Shown: positions 10,601-22,503 of the stretch, in pieces
Position numbering within the stretch: the stretch's first letter is position 1
How the letters are laid out: each line of letters opens with the position of its first letter
Assembly (NCBI GenBank): GCA_947095585.1
Contig: OX352765.1
Span: 27,930,254-27,994,253 of the forward strand
Length of the DNA stretch: 64,000 nt
Direction of reading: 5' to 3'
DNA from: Nephrocerus scutellatus
Taxonomy: Eukaryota; Arthropoda; Insecta; Diptera; Pipunculidae
Program-made: the position numbers and the translations under genes
The notes under the pieces: model-generated
Seen by the model: the letters and a program-made list of their open reading frames with translations, nothing else
Told to the model about the DNA's origin: nothing
Databases searched by the model: none

Positions 10601-10759
10601 CTATACGTACACCGCAGGGGGTGAAAATAGACCGCCCCGTCCTCCGATAAGATTTTTTTAACGAAATTAACCAAGGAATCACTCCTTTAAGTATTTGCCA
10701 CCTTAACGAATACACCCTGTATAGAGCGACAATAGATAGATTAAGCCGATCTGAAACAG

Positions 10760-12539
10760 TCATTATATTTTTGTAAATATGTCGAAGTCCATCAAAAGAA
10801 ATAAGCTGGAAAATTTAGTTTGCGCAAATAACTGAAATTCTGGACCAATGAATAAGGTTTTTAATAAGTATAAGGTTGCGAGACTAGTAGGGTTTTCAGA
10901 AGAAGTGGAATATTATATAATACCTAGCATTCTAGCAATACGTAGTTGCTTTTGCAATACAGCAGAAAAAAATTCCTGTTTTGTTATTACATTTATTTGT
11001 CGTTTTGTTCAATATTGCATAATTGATGGATGATATGTTTGTTTTTTAAATAAATTCTAAACTATTTAAATAAATGTTCTAATATACAATATTTCTTTTC
11101 TTTTCAGGTAAGTTACAACTTATGGTTCTCCATTGAGTAAGTGCATCTACTTAGTAACTGCTTAACGTTAACGTATTGCAACAAAAATGCAAATTACTAT
11201 TTAACTAAAGAACTACGCGCATTCAATTTACATCAATTTATTCAGATGAGCGTTCCATTGCAATAAGGTCATCATGTTGGCGTGGCGCGATGATATCAGC
11301 CTTCGTAGTGTGTTAGAAGGCGCTTGATGTTGCATATTTGTTTGCATCCAATGCAGATGCAAAGGCAGATGCATCACAACACCACCACACCACAATTTGC
11401 AATAACTTATCATTTTTATTATTAGTGTTATTATTATTTTTAGTACTGCTATTGCTATTCCTAGCCTAGAGTGTCGAGTTATTGCTGATGTTTCGTTTTG
11501 AATTTGTTCTTCTCTCCATCGTCGTCAGTGACTCGTCATCAAGTTGACTTCACACTTGAATCGAGTTCATTTTTTTATGCTCACCATAAAAAATAATTAA
11601 TTTCATTCCGACATTCAAACAAACTTTTCATTAATAAATAACTTTAATAGATTTTTCTATCCGTGCTGAATGTAAATTATGTCTAAAGTGGGGAGGAATG
11701 TGTTGGTTTTCTATGCTGTGTCTTGTATGCTGGGCTTATCGTTTGAGTCGTCTTCGCTCAACGATAAATGAACGCAATGGATTCGCTGTTTGCCCAGAGC
11801 GGAGCAGAGCAGAGCATAGCCTTATTGCAATTGTATTCAATGAGTTCGGGTCAAGTGATGAGTTCAAAATGGGTGGTGGTTTTTTATGTACCCACATCCC
11901 ATCCCATTCTCTGTAAATATACAACAACAGCAAGAAGATGTGAAAATAAATCGAAAGCAACAACAAATGATAAACGGCTGGCATTGCTTGGATCACGATT
12001 TATTATGATACGCTTGGAGTATTGAAAGATATTTTTCTTTTATTTTCAATCTGTATTTTATTTAAGAACAAGTCAAAGCACAAAAAAGCGTGCCCCTATT
12101 TTGTATTAATATAAATCTTTGCTTTCTTATTTAATGATCAATGACAAGTTTCTCATATTTTCTTAAGTGAATGGGTGAATGCAACTTAAACCTGCGGACT
12201 GCCATCTACAGAATAAACCACAAATAACTTTGCCCGTACAAACTTTATCAGGGAAACAGCAAACAGCAATGGAACTATGATTGGTACACCACAATAACAA
12301 CAGCAATGAAAATGGCTTACAGATTTAAAATGATTCTAATGGAGGTCGAGGCATTTCATTACTTTTTTGCACTTTTAGTAAAAATTAAAACAAAAAATCT
12401 ACAAATCTCGCTTTGAAATCGTTACTCTAAAACTCGGAGTCCTCGATTAGATTTAGAATTGGTTTCAAATTTTTTCTCATCTTATAAGCTCTCTGATAAA
12501 AATGTCTATGGTTGGTATTTGTTATTTTTTTTTAACCAT
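10760..12539. other. Unassigned AT-rich sequence
   Basis: No gene, RNA or defined repeat was recognised. Two overlapping frames near 11700-12025, on opposite strands, look like chance. Confidence 0.5.
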
Positions 12540-12837
12540 ACACTAGAGGATAGAGTATTGATACTACTGCGGACTTGTGTAGTGTTGCGTTGTTCTGGTG
12601 GAACGGCCCTTTTTTCTTCGAAAAATGCAATCGTTTTTGCTTTAAATCAATGTTGAATATGTCCAACAGCTGCGGTGATCTGCCGGTTCCATCCTTTTGA
12701 AGGCAATGAATGATTCCATGCGTACCCCGAAAAACAGTCGCCATCATCATACTGGCCGACAGACCCATTTTGGACTTATTCGGCTGCGATTCTGCAGAAG
12801 AATGTTCGTTGGTCTCTGGTGTGTTCACATTCTTCAC
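12540..12837 (-). mobile_element. mariner transposase relic (central segment)
   Basis: The minus-strand frame matches the catalytic core of mariner transposases: NTPETNEHSSAES resembles the conserved TPE.K.QS segment, KMGLSASMMMATVFRGTHGI resembles the conserved K.M.SVFWD..GI, and the last part resembles KKRPH..KK..FHQDNA. The position of the second catalytic aspartate in that HQDNA motif reads HQNNA here, so it is mutated. Only about 100 codons remain, with an amino-acid deletion around the LDR..DLK region. No terminal inverted repeats were found on either side. Confidence 0.8.
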
Positions 12838-12840
12838 AAG

Positions 12841-13482
12841 ATTTTTATAAGTAATCTTAACTAAACTAACTAATCTTAACTTAACACAATCTAAGGAAAA
12901 CCATGACTTTATTCAGCAGATGTTTAGCAGATAAATCAGCGGAACGAGGTTTTGGTGCTCAGCATTTCGGCAAATACTTGAGATTGAGAATAGATTCATG
13001 GTGAGGAGAATAAATTGACGAAATTGCCTACAAATCTTCATTAGAATGCGGTATGACAAATCTTTAACCAATCCAAGCTGTCTAACAAATATAATTTCAC
13101 ATTATCAGCACGGACATGGATATATAAACATTAAGCTGGTCAATATTAATGATACTAAACAACAAAGACCATTAAATAGAACCCTGAGGGACACCAGCAT
13201 AAAAAGGAAAGGCAGACTAAATATCATCCATATTTACTCTCTGAAATCTGTTAGAAAGGAACCTAATTTTTTAAGCATAAGGCATACAATTTTAAGTTTA
13301 ACACTTTACACTATCAAAGGCTAATTGAAGAAATCAAGCATCAAGGAAATCTTCTCATATGTGGAACTTCATTAGCCTAAAGGCTACTTCTTGTTGTTTT
13401 GAATCCACTCGAAGCATCTTTAGCGTCTTTAGCGTGTTAATGTTTGATGTGTTTTTTGATATGGCCCATTTTTCTTTATTTT
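12841..13482. other. Unassigned sequence
   Basis: A 92-codon frame at 13046-13324 (plus) has no recognisable domain. Nothing else was identified. Confidence 0.45.
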
Positions 13483-13545
13483 TCTTCCATTTGTGTGCAG
13501 AAATTTAACATGCACAACACTAATGGTCGCGAGAATCTAGTCGCT
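13483..13545 (+). mobile_element. SINE S1, 3' body fragment
   Basis: The phrases ccatttgtgtgcagaaat, acatgcacaacacta and atggtcgcgagaatcta match the 3' third of SINE S1 (9093-9388 and 17541-17830) in the same order. The tRNA head and the tail are missing. Confidence 0.75.
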
Positions 13546-13890
13546 AAATATTACAGAGTGTATAAATGTGTTTCTGACTTTTTTACTTAGATGTCTTTAG
13601 TATCACTGGTTGAATTTCATTCAAGATTTAAGAGTTTTCTTCTTCTCAAAGATGGAACTAAAAGCACAAAACTCTAGCATTGGATATGTCTCTCACGCCA
13701 AAGTAGTTCTAAAACTGTGAATTTCAACAAGGAATATTTTAACAGAGACACAAACCATAATGGGAGAAACACTTTTAGATAAAATTGAGAAATCTTTTAA
13801 TTGTAAGTCAATTGACATCAAATTGAATAATACAAACTAGGGGCTCGTTTATTTGTATAACGGGCTGCAGTTACACTCGTATCGTAATAT

Positions 13891-14062
13891 TCATCATCAT
13901 ATTTGGCTGTCCAATTGGAGTCCTGTCATGGCCACCTCTCTACCGATTTCGAGCCTATGCCATCCAGTTAAGTATCGCTAAAGCCTGGGAGTCGCGGTCT
14001 ACTCCTTCCTTCCAGCTTAGACTTGGCCGGCCTTGCCCTCGTGCCCAATAAATCTTAATATT
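13891..14062 (-). mobile_element. RTE-type LINE, 3' end relic (copy 2)
   Basis: The stretch is the partner of 3726-3930: the same atcatcatatttggct terminus (the 3' tail on the minus strand), and a broken minus-strand translation with remnants of the GRP..RW..GV..D and RD..W tail. Small deletions break the frame. It confirms a multi-copy family truncated from the 5' side, as is usual for LINEs. Confidence 0.75.
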
Positions 14063-15591
14063 AGGTACACCAATATTCAATAACGAAATCACACATTTCC
14101 AATTAAAACTTTCGTCCTGTTATTAACCTCGCAATGACATGCAATGTAATCAATTTCAATCTGAAAATTGTTTAATTATTGCACTAATAATTCAATTTAA
14201 TTGCGCCAAGGATTGGCGCCACTGATGCATCGACCTAAACAATCGTCAGTGGTTGATTCTCCATTGTGGCATTCAATTAATATCAGAATCATCATTATTA
14301 TTATTGATCGCCATCACATTGTCGGTTTGCTTATGAGCAATGCATCCTTGTTATCGCATGAACCCATCAGGATAATTACGAGTACTAATATGTAAATGTG
14401 GATGCAAATATTGACTACTACTACTTACATTTGCTTTGGAATCCATCATCATCATCATCATCATTACAATATTTGCATTCATACAAAATCTAGTTGAATT
14501 AATTTCAATCGAATTACGAGTATAGATAACATTATTGTTGAGTTATTATTGGTGCACAATAGTGTGTTTGTGGTTTTGTGAACTTCATTTATGTCTCTCA
14601 AAATAATCCGCTTACGATTTGAAAATTCAACTTTTTTCTTCGAAAATGTCCTTTTTCCTAAGTGAGGATAAAAATATTCGTCTGAACACCATTCATAATT
14701 AACTTAACTAACCGCAACGACCTCATCCTTGACAGCATTAAACCCTGTGCGACACTATGTCATTGCGTTTTGGAAGGAAATTCCTTTGTTCAGCACTTCA
14801 TCTTGTGAAAGAAAAGAAAACCGTATTGTGGTGGAGGAGACTATAATTAATTGCATTTGTGATTGCAATTAAAAAAAGATTACGACAACGACCGGAGAAA
14901 GGATGGTGCCGATCAGTGTCACTTGACATGACCCTAACTTCTGGTATAAAATTAAGTGAATGCTCGAGAACAAATGGTTTGGAATTTTAATAAAAGTGAT
15001 GGTGGCTTTACAAGAAAATATGTAGCCGAAAAGTTTTAAGTTGAATTTTCGGACAATAAATTTACATTGGCCGTCGTTCAAAGTTACAATAAAGTTGTTT
15101 CGAAAGTGTTCAGTTTAACCCGTTTGTGACCGGGAACCAAAAGTTGTATGCGCTTATATTATTTAATTTTAATAAAGATTATAGCCCACGTTATTGCCGT
15201 AGCGTAAGTCATTCAAGGAAATTTAAAGCTTCTTGTTTCGTAAATTTTCGAAAATAAATTCCCTATATTGAAAAAAAAAGTCAGGCATCTGGAAAATATA
15301 GCATGGTGCACCATTGGCCTAAAAGGGAAACAAACAAATTATAAACTGCTCATAAAAATCAATTTGGTGTATTTATTACATTAACTAACGAATTAACACA
15401 ATCAATAACTTTTAAAGTCATTTATTTCAAGTGCGTTTTCGCAACAAAGCAATTTACTTTTAAAAATCTTCTTTATTTTAATATTTTTTTGACTTACTCG
15501 TACTTAAGATTGCAGCTAGTCAACGGATTTATTTGAAATTTAAAAAGAAACCCACTTTAAATGTAACGTCTCAGCACCTCTTTAAAATTGT
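14063..15591. other. Unassigned sequence with (ATC)n tract
   Basis: A short (ATC)n microsatellite lies around 14445-14465. Otherwise it is AT-rich sequence with no recognisable gene. Confidence 0.5.
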
Positions 15592-15945
15592 CTTCATGGA
15601 CGGATCTAAGCTTGACGGTATAGTAGCGGCAGTGGTCTTCTGCGACCATTTCCGTGTGTCTCCCAGACTATTGCAGCGTTTCAGGTTTAGGTGAAAACGA
15701 TTAAGAAGGCACTAACCTGACTGAAACATAATGTAATAGCAACAACTGATATTGTTTGTAATCTATGTAGATAGTCAAGGTTTATTAAAGTCGCTGGAAT
15801 CGGACTCACTAAAGTCAATGGTAGCGTTAAGATTCCGCAGAATTTCGAGAACCTCATAGTGTGTATCCCTGGTCACTCTTACATCGCGGGGAACGTCATG
15901 AACGTCCCTCCACTTCTCATGTGGAACTTGAACAACAACGTATGT
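15592..15945 (+). mobile_element. LINE RNase H domain relic, plus strand
   Basis: The plus-strand translation contains MDGSKLDG (the first RNase H motif, usually TDGSK), then IYVDSQGLLKSLESDSLKS (the D[SN]Q motif), and later a trace of the PGH..I.GN motif. These are the RNase H motifs found at the C-terminal end of I/Jockey-group LINE ORF2. Stops and frameshifts separate the pieces. It runs tail to tail into a minus-strand relative at 15955-16471. Confidence 0.75.
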
Positions 15946-15954
15946 TTGGTTAGG

Positions 15955-16471
15955 TTAGGTTACGGGACCCAAATGATCCTTACATTGAACTGCTCACTAA
16001 TCTCGTAAAGAGAAGAGTGACAGTTCAACGCCACCTTAGATTTCAGCGAGACCGCCTCCAACGATTTTATGACCGCCTGACTGTCCACGTAAATGATAAT
16101 CTTCATTGAAGATAGTACATTATACTTAAGCCAACTCATAACCTCTTCAATCGCTATCAAATCAGCCTGGTATAAGCTGCAGCGATCAGGCAGACGGACA
16201 GACCATTATCGGTTACGGATCCACTCTTCCAGTCTTCTCTGGAGGGTAATGTGGTCCAAAAACCTTTTTGAAAGCATAATACTGGTGTTATGTAATCAAG
16301 TTTCGTCAGCTCTTGCTCTAGCGATTTAGTTATTATTTCCACTGATTGACAGCTAACAGTCCATCCATAGCTGGCCACCATACGCTGTCCCCGTACAGTA
16401 GTATTGGTCTCACTACAGAAGTGTAGAGCTAATGTACCAGCTTTGGTTTCAAACCCTATTTTGTACCACAA
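15955..16471 (-). mobile_element. LINE RT C-terminus and RNase H relic, minus strand
   Basis: Starting from 16471 on the minus strand, one frame gives GLKPKLVH then LYTSVVRPILLYGDSVWW, the well-known segment after the RT fingers/palm of I-group LINEs (VVRPIL.YG...WW). Further down, 16160-15960 gives IYVDSQAVIKSLEAVSLKSK and NVRIIWVPG, the RNase H D-motif and the start of VPGH. The first RNase H motif (TDGSK) appears to be lost in a deletion. The VDSQ..KSLE block is close to that of the plus-strand relic at 15592-15945, suggesting the same family inserted in opposite directions. Confidence 0.8.
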
Positions 16472-16477
16472 CTACAT

Positions 16478-16790
16478 ATGTTAAGCACGTTAAATTCTGA
16501 CCGAGACAGCATAATAAAATGGGGAGAAAACAATCGAGAAGAATTTAACCCCCCTCCCAAAACCCAATGCTGTCTCCTGTCGTCTAAGCGAATCCTAAAT
16601 CCGATGTCATTATCCATGAATGGCACTTCCATCAAGGAAACTGAAAATCTCGCAATTCTCGATATGTGCGTTAATTACAAGCTTCGTTGGAGCGTGCGCG
16701 AACTGTAAAAAAATGTATAGCAATACAAGCTACACTTCGAACGGTTTAGGGCATTGATTTCCCTGCAAAGTAGAGATCTGAGAATGATCG
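16478..16790 (+). mobile_element. LINE reverse transcriptase relic, plus strand
   Basis: The translation contains IIKWGENNREEFNPPPKTQ, CCLLSSKR, MSLSMNGTSIKETENLAILD and YKLRW. This is the RT region after the YADD box (W...N...FN..KTQ.CLLS.KR...P..MNG..I....LG). It diverges from the minus-strand relic directly to its left. A scrap of the same sequence occurs at 51888-51955. Confidence 0.8.
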
Positions 16791-16895
16791 TAGGGATACT
16801 AGCCGGGCACTTACTGTCTTTTCGAAGTACGTGCGTGAAGTTGTAAAGATGTCGAGAAAGATACAGAGGTTATTGCAGGTAGAAAATTTATAATA

Positions 16896-17375
16896 GGTGT
16901 TTTTTAAGCCCGATAAAACTTGAATATGTAAAAAATAACACAAAAAATGTGTTTATAATAAAATTCTTTTATTCATTTGAATTATCAATAGATGGCATTA
17001 ACATTTCGGTCATATGGCTATCGCGGCTTTATCGACGTATCGTATTCTGGACATCCAATGTTGGCCCACTTTTTCGAGCACTTCAATCAACTTATCAAAT
17101 CTTGAAAATCTTGACTTCTAAGTCGATGGTTGCCGTCGCTATATGGCACGCCATCCTGTTGAAACCACATCTCGTCCGGATCAATGTCATCCATATTTTC
17201 AAACAAAAAAACATTGATCATGGTGCGGTAACAATCTTCATTGATTATAACGCGAACTCCGGATATATTTTTGTAGAAATAAGTTCCGATGATGCCACAA
17301 GCGTGTAAACGGTGCATTTTTCTGGATCTAATGGAGTCTCTTGTGGATTGGTCTCACTCCAATTTTGCTTATTTA
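16896..17375 (-). mobile_element. mariner transposon relic, 3' part
   Basis: On the minus strand the frame from 17317 encodes NISGVRVIINEDCYRTMIN, then FLFENMDDIDPDEMW and FQQDGVP, the catalytic segment of mariner transposases around the second aspartate (normally WFQQDGA.CH). An internal deletion then brings it close to the C-terminal WMSRIRYVD. The left end, ataggtgttttttaagc after a TA near 16894, resembles mariner termini. No matching right terminus was found, so the 5' part is lost. The frame carries stops. Confidence 0.8.
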
Positions 17376-17540
17376 CAAGCCAAAAATGAGGCCAAAAATG
17401 AGCAATAAAACAACGGATCAGTATCCAACTGGTCTAGAGCCCAATCGGCGAGAGAATGATGCATATAATGTTCTCGTGGCTTTTATTCCTGTACCAGCTG
17501 GATCTTATACGGGTGTAGACAGCGGCAATAACACTTCAGT

Positions 17541-17830
17541 GGGCGCCGTGGCTCAGTGGATAAGAGCATGGCTTCTGAGCAGGAGGTTCGTGGTTCGAAT
17601 CCCAGCAACCCCAAAAGTATTTTTCACGGTGTCCCACCTCTCGCGAAAGTCTGACAAACGTGTTAGAGTAATAACTTGTCATTGAAAGCTTCTCAATTCA
17701 TCGTTCGGATCCGGCATTAAATTGTAGGTCCCTTCTATTTGTGTCCAAAAATATACATGCGCAACACAAATGGTCGCGGGAAGCTAGGCCTTGGACCGCA
17801 ATGGTCAGTCGCGCCGAATATTATAATTAA
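17541..17830 (+). mobile_element. tRNA-derived SINE, family S1, full copy
   Basis: The head GGGCGCCGTGGCTCAGTGGA holds the A box, and tggttcgaatcccag holds the B box. The body and an ataata-type tail match the copy at 9093-9388 along the whole length of about 290 bases. An imperfect flanking duplication (acttcagtg / ctttagtg) is possible but weak. The internal promoter boxes are intact to the eye. It does not fold as a clean tRNA, so I do not call a tRNA gene. Confidence 0.9.
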
Positions 17831-18762
17831 TATCTCTTTAGTGCGTCTTGGAGTTAATACATCATTTTAAGAGTATGTTGTACGAAATCTATCCACATCT
17901 CGATGGATGGCTTGCTCAGATTGACGATTATATGCGCCATATAAAACACAAAGTCGTCTATAAGTTGCGCGAATCGACGACTGATTTTAAAGGTAAATTT
18001 GGATAATTTGAGGCGAGAAAGGAATGATCTTGTGGTTACCGGTCTACGTGTGGGAATGCAGCCACCGAAGCTAACCTAACAAAAAACAAGAAAAAACTTC
18101 AATAGCTTTAAGCTGATAACTTTAATTTGGATTTTTGTCTGTGTGTTTATCAGGCACTTTCTACTTTCTTTCCCATGCCTTTATAAACGGTAGAACATTT
18201 CTGATGCGAAATAGCCACTAGGCACTGCTGCACCTTGTATTCAGCAAGCAATGGGTTTAATGACGAGGCAATCAGCACCTTTAACGCACGTCTGCACCAT
18301 CATTCAGACTCATTGCATTTGTCTGCTGGCCTGACACTAGTGAAAAAATTTTCAAGGACTTGAATGTAGTTGTCTCGTGCTGCGTTTGTTTATTCATAGA
18401 AACCTTTAGTACACTTTATAAGACTTTGCCATGAAAAAATTGTCGTTCGCCGGCCTTGTCATTGTGTATATATGCCGTGAACGTGCACTAATGAATGATA
18501 CAAAGAAAGAAAAGGCACAATAAAAGGTAAAGGACATGCCACCCACATTAAGCCAGTTGTTGGTAGGTAGGGCGGTGATCAGAACATAGAGCAAGACATA
18601 AAGTGAATTTTTTTAGATTTATTTTGCTTTGTTGCACCATAAGGTGTTTGGATGAAAACCCAGGTAATAAATGAAACAACTTTGTAGTTTTTGTGATAAC
18701 AAAAACTGAACATTTTCAATGGCAATTGTCCAAAACATAACGGACTCAAAATAACGTAAAAA
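17831..18762. other. Unassigned sequence
   Basis: No protein domain or repeat was recognised in this stretch between the SINE and the mariner element. Confidence 0.5.
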
Positions 18763-18764
18763 TA

Positions 18765-19805
18765 CGAGGGTGCATTAAAAAGTTCGCGCCTTGACCACGA
18801 AGGAAGAGTTGAAAGTTTACAAAAAGACTTGAATTTGTCAACATAATCATCTCTTAGCACAATGCACATTTTCTGTCTATTACACCGGTTTTAAAAAATG
18901 TTTCCTAAATTCTTAATTCGTTGAAAATCAATGTTTTTTAGGACGTGAGAAGAAGATGAAAGTCTCACAAACCGAGATCAGAATAGGGACTTTTCATCAA
19001 CATTTTTAGACGTGTTTTTAATTAATGCGCCTCGCAACCGAAGCAGAAGACCGCAATAGTTATCCTTGACAGTGAAACCAGCCATGATGTTTTCCCTGCG
19101 TTCCAAAAAAATGATTTAGTATAGCTTGGCTTTCTTAGGCGCTGATGATCCAGATCTTCTCCAGTCTTTTGATTGCTACTTGGTGTCAGGGGTATTGCGC
19201 TAGACCCATGTCTCATTTTTAAAGTTCTTTATAAACTTCGCATCCGCATGCATGTGTATGTTTATGGCTTGTGGCCAAATCTTGTGATAAAGTTTTGATT
19301 CACTTCCTAGAATTTGGTTGGTTTTTTTCAACTGAATTGGGAAACCCATCTTGCAGAAAGCTTGGAGAACGCAAGTTAACTTATAGTGATGTTTTGATTC
19401 CGCTCATACGTGATGCCGACAATATTTGGAGGATACCTAATCTTCAATCTCCCATTGTCAGATCATGGGGGACATTCTCTAAAGTTGCCCCTAAAGTTGT
19501 TTTAGGTCTATTCATACGAGATGTTCTCGGCTATCAATCAATTCTACGGTCTCTAATTATCAGTTCACCAATTTGTTTAATGTTTTCCTATGTACTTAGG
19601 GCTGGTTTCCCAATATGTGGATCGTCTACAATACTCTAACGTTTCTTTACTTTGACTTACGTGCACGTGTGTTACACGAACTGAACGCAACACAGAAGTG
19701 AAACTTCGCATAGTCACTTTTGGAATGTGGATAATAAAAGCGGAGAAATACTCATACCAATTTAGAATTAAAATGGCAGATCGTGAACGTTTTAATCCAC
19801 CCTCG
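18765..19805 (-). mobile_element. mariner-like transposon, both ends present
   Basis: Terminal inverted repeats start CGAGGGTGCATTAAAAAGTT (18765) and, on the other strand, CGAGGGTGGATTAAAACGTT (19805). A TA target duplication flanks them (18763-18764 and 19806-19807). On the minus strand the remains of a transposase appear in pieces: FSKLSARWV, SQNFITRFGHK, ETWV and SKDWRRSGSSAPKKAKL, which follow the order LG..K..ARWVP ... DETWV ... S..W...G.P.PKK.K of mariner transposases. Stops and frameshifts are frequent, and the C-terminal catalytic part appears deleted, in keeping with 1041 bp against the usual 1.3 kb. Confidence 0.85.
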
Positions 19806-19807
19806 TA

Positions 19808-22123
19808 CGAATTGGAATTAATTTTTTTTGTGCAGTTGTTGAAAGTTGTTTCTATTTGTTGTTGTAGTTTTATTGCAAAGCAGCATTGGTTTCCATGTTG
19901 TAGATTTATTATCCCTTTGGCAGAGGCAAAAAGTGTAATAAACCCAGTTATAGGGAATAATTCACAGCTGTTAACAAACTTTATCTTCATCACACGAACT
20001 AATGAAAAACTGGAAAACATTTGTCTATTTCGCACAAAAATGGACAAAAGACAACATGACCGCGCCCATCAGGCAAATTACAATTATTTTGAGATAAAAT
20101 TCACTGAGTCGTCTAAATGTGCTCAACTGAAAAGCAAAACTTTGCTCTGAAGTATGCCCTACGATGCGAAACAGACTGAGATGAAACTTTGTTTGAAAGT
20201 AGACGAACATGTGTCTGTCTGTGATGTGTGTGCGTCTTATTTGGGAATCCTATAAAAGGAACTTTATCGACATAAGACTTTATTCGTCTCGGATAGAAAG
20301 ACATTGATTGCAATTAAAAGGAAATTGCTCATCTACGGTCGAGTGCTTCCTTCTGTTACTGGAAATTGTAGTTATTTTTATTTATAGAAATTTTGTAGGG
20401 TTTTATTGTATCTCTTTGTTTCATCGATAGTGCATTGTCCCGACTATGTGCTCTGTCAATTGATGTAAAAGTAGAGACCAGACGGTTCAATTTTTTCATT
20501 AAACAATGTGAAGAATTTTGAAACTGTAATTTGAACTGAAAGAACATGTATTGAAGAAACATAAAGTTTTGGGAAAAAAATCACATATCAAAGTTTTCCG
20601 TGTAGTATTTGCTTACTTTAATTGAAACCCATGTACGACACAAAAAGTTCCAATAAAAAACAAAATTTACGCATGACAAGATGACATGACATCTTAAGAA
20701 ACTATTTAAAGTTTTCATAAACAAAATTTACCAAGAAAATCAACATAAAACTACAGGATTTTGTACCAATACTTTTATAAGGAATGTATAAGGAACGAAC
20801 TAAAAAGGATATGTACTATAAAATATTTGTATAAATTTTTATAGGAAAAAATACAAAGAAAACCGTTGTTTCGACTTAGTAACAAAGTTACCAAGTCGAC
20901 ACAATCGCGAAACATATACGTATCGTTGTTATACACTTGTGAAAATAGTTCAAACCACGCAAATTCTCCATATATTGCAAATTCATTAAGAAAAACCAAA
21001 AAGAAATTGAGTTTTTCATCAGCTATTGCAAGGAATATGGGACAAATGACAATGGCCGACAATGGCAAGTTAACACAACTCTTCAAATAAATCACCGTGT
21101 TTTTAAAAGTGCAGCAAAAAGTTTCCATTCAATTAAACAAACACCCAGACCATTGCAGATGATGCATCAAAAACGTGTCGTCGACACATAAAGCACCACT
21201 TACATCGCTTATGATAAGCAATGTCATGACGCATGTTGCATCCACCGGGTGTGTATAGAAAACTGATTGTAGTGGTTCAGTAAATCATTGCTTATAACGA
21301 CCAGCTTTTAGTCGAAGCGCTCCTTTAAAGCTTATGTTCAAGGGATCATTCAAACTTTCTTCTTTTTCTAGTATGTCTATGGCTTAATTAAGAAACCTAG
21401 AACGACACTTTGTTTTGCGTTCAATTATCCGCGCAATATTCATTCCACTTGATTGGGGATTGTGTAACCCTTGCGAAATTCACGTATCTTCTATGTTACA
21501 TGGTTTCTGCGAGCCTTTTATATCTCCTTGGACTCTCTTTTTATTTTTTTTATCTCTTTTTCGTTCACGATAACTTCTTACCTAGGTATATACATCGAGC
21601 TAGACACAACAATAATCAATAAAGCGACACAACGAAATGCGTGCAAGTGTTTGCCGTTTACTTAAAAAAAAAGATCAAAAGGAATTATACGAGTATTTAT
21701 CCGCTAATAGCACAATTCATTCAATCGAATGTAATTAAGTTCAAAGTCACTTAGCAACGTAGCTGGCGAGCGTGTCACTTCGCATTTTGCGATATAAAAC
21801 AATACAAATAATTGAGAAAAATTAGAAAATGGTTGCGAAAATTGATTTAACCGAGTTTTACCGCGCCAATTGCAAAGTAAATCCCGTGCAGCAACAGAAA
21901 TCGCACTGAGTCTTGCCTGGTACTTAAATACAATTTTCAATAAATGTACAACTTAATCGTATGTGTATATTTAAAAATCTATTCATCAATTTATTACAAC
22001 ACTTTAGTTTAGTTTAAGGTAGAATTCAGTCTGAAACTTTTTTTTCAAAATTTATACTAACTAACCCATTGTAGTGTGTGGAGTTCTAGTTTTTTTGTCA
22101 TTTTTATAACCCAACCGACACCG
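19808..22123. other. Unassigned AT-rich sequence
   Basis: Several frames of 60-156 codons lie here, partly antisense to one another, without recognisable domains. The 156-codon minus frame at 19577-20047 overlaps the mariner terminus and is not a gene. No repeat was identified. Confidence 0.45.
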
Positions 22124-22222
22124 ACAAATAAAAAAAATTAAAAGACTTGAAGGAAGATTTGAATCCAAGACATTTCCATCCAACGCTCTTACCGCTGTGC
22201 CATGGATCACACAGAGCTAACT
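22124..22222 (-). mobile_element. tRNA-derived SINE, family S2, copy A
   Basis: On the minus strand, atccatggcacagcggtaag is an A-box-like segment and ggattcaaatc a B-box-like segment, followed by a short gtctttt then A/T-rich tail. Copy B at 22398-22503 has the same plan (ctctgtgt / ctttgtgt start, same tail). The head differs from SINE S1. The promoter boxes are only approximate. Confidence 0.7.
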
Positions 22223-22397
22223 GTTTGCAAATTTAAAACAAGCGTTTTTTGTCGTCATTCTCATTATATTATATAGACTATATTGTGACTATATAGACTA
22301 GTGGATATATGTCAAACTAACACCTGCACAAAACTAAGACCTTAAGATATACTTATTGAGCAATTAAAAAATAATAATAAAAAGATTGTAAACGAGA

Positions 22398-22503
22398 AAA
22401 AAAATTGAAAAGACTCACGGCAGATTCGAACACAAGATTACTACATCTACTTCCTTATTTTACCCAGCGCTCTAACCGGTGAGCCAGGAAACACAAAGCA
22501 ATC
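22398..22503 (-). mobile_element. tRNA-derived SINE, family S2, copy B
   Basis: On the minus strand the head ttcctggctcaccggttaga and gagcgctgg resembles a tRNA A-box region, and gtgttcgaatctgcc a B box. The anticodon-arm region is extended. The tail cttttcaattttttt matches copy A. It lies about 270 bases from copy A in the same orientation, so a segmental duplication is also possible. Confidence 0.75.

Noticed and set aside
15944..15962. ggttaggttaggtta, resembling the insect telomere repeat TTAGG
   Set aside because: Only two units; too short to mean a telomere or interstitial telomeric tract.
19577..20047. 156-codon minus frame with a 150-codon antisense frame
   Set aside because: It overlaps the mariner terminus; neither strand shows a domain.
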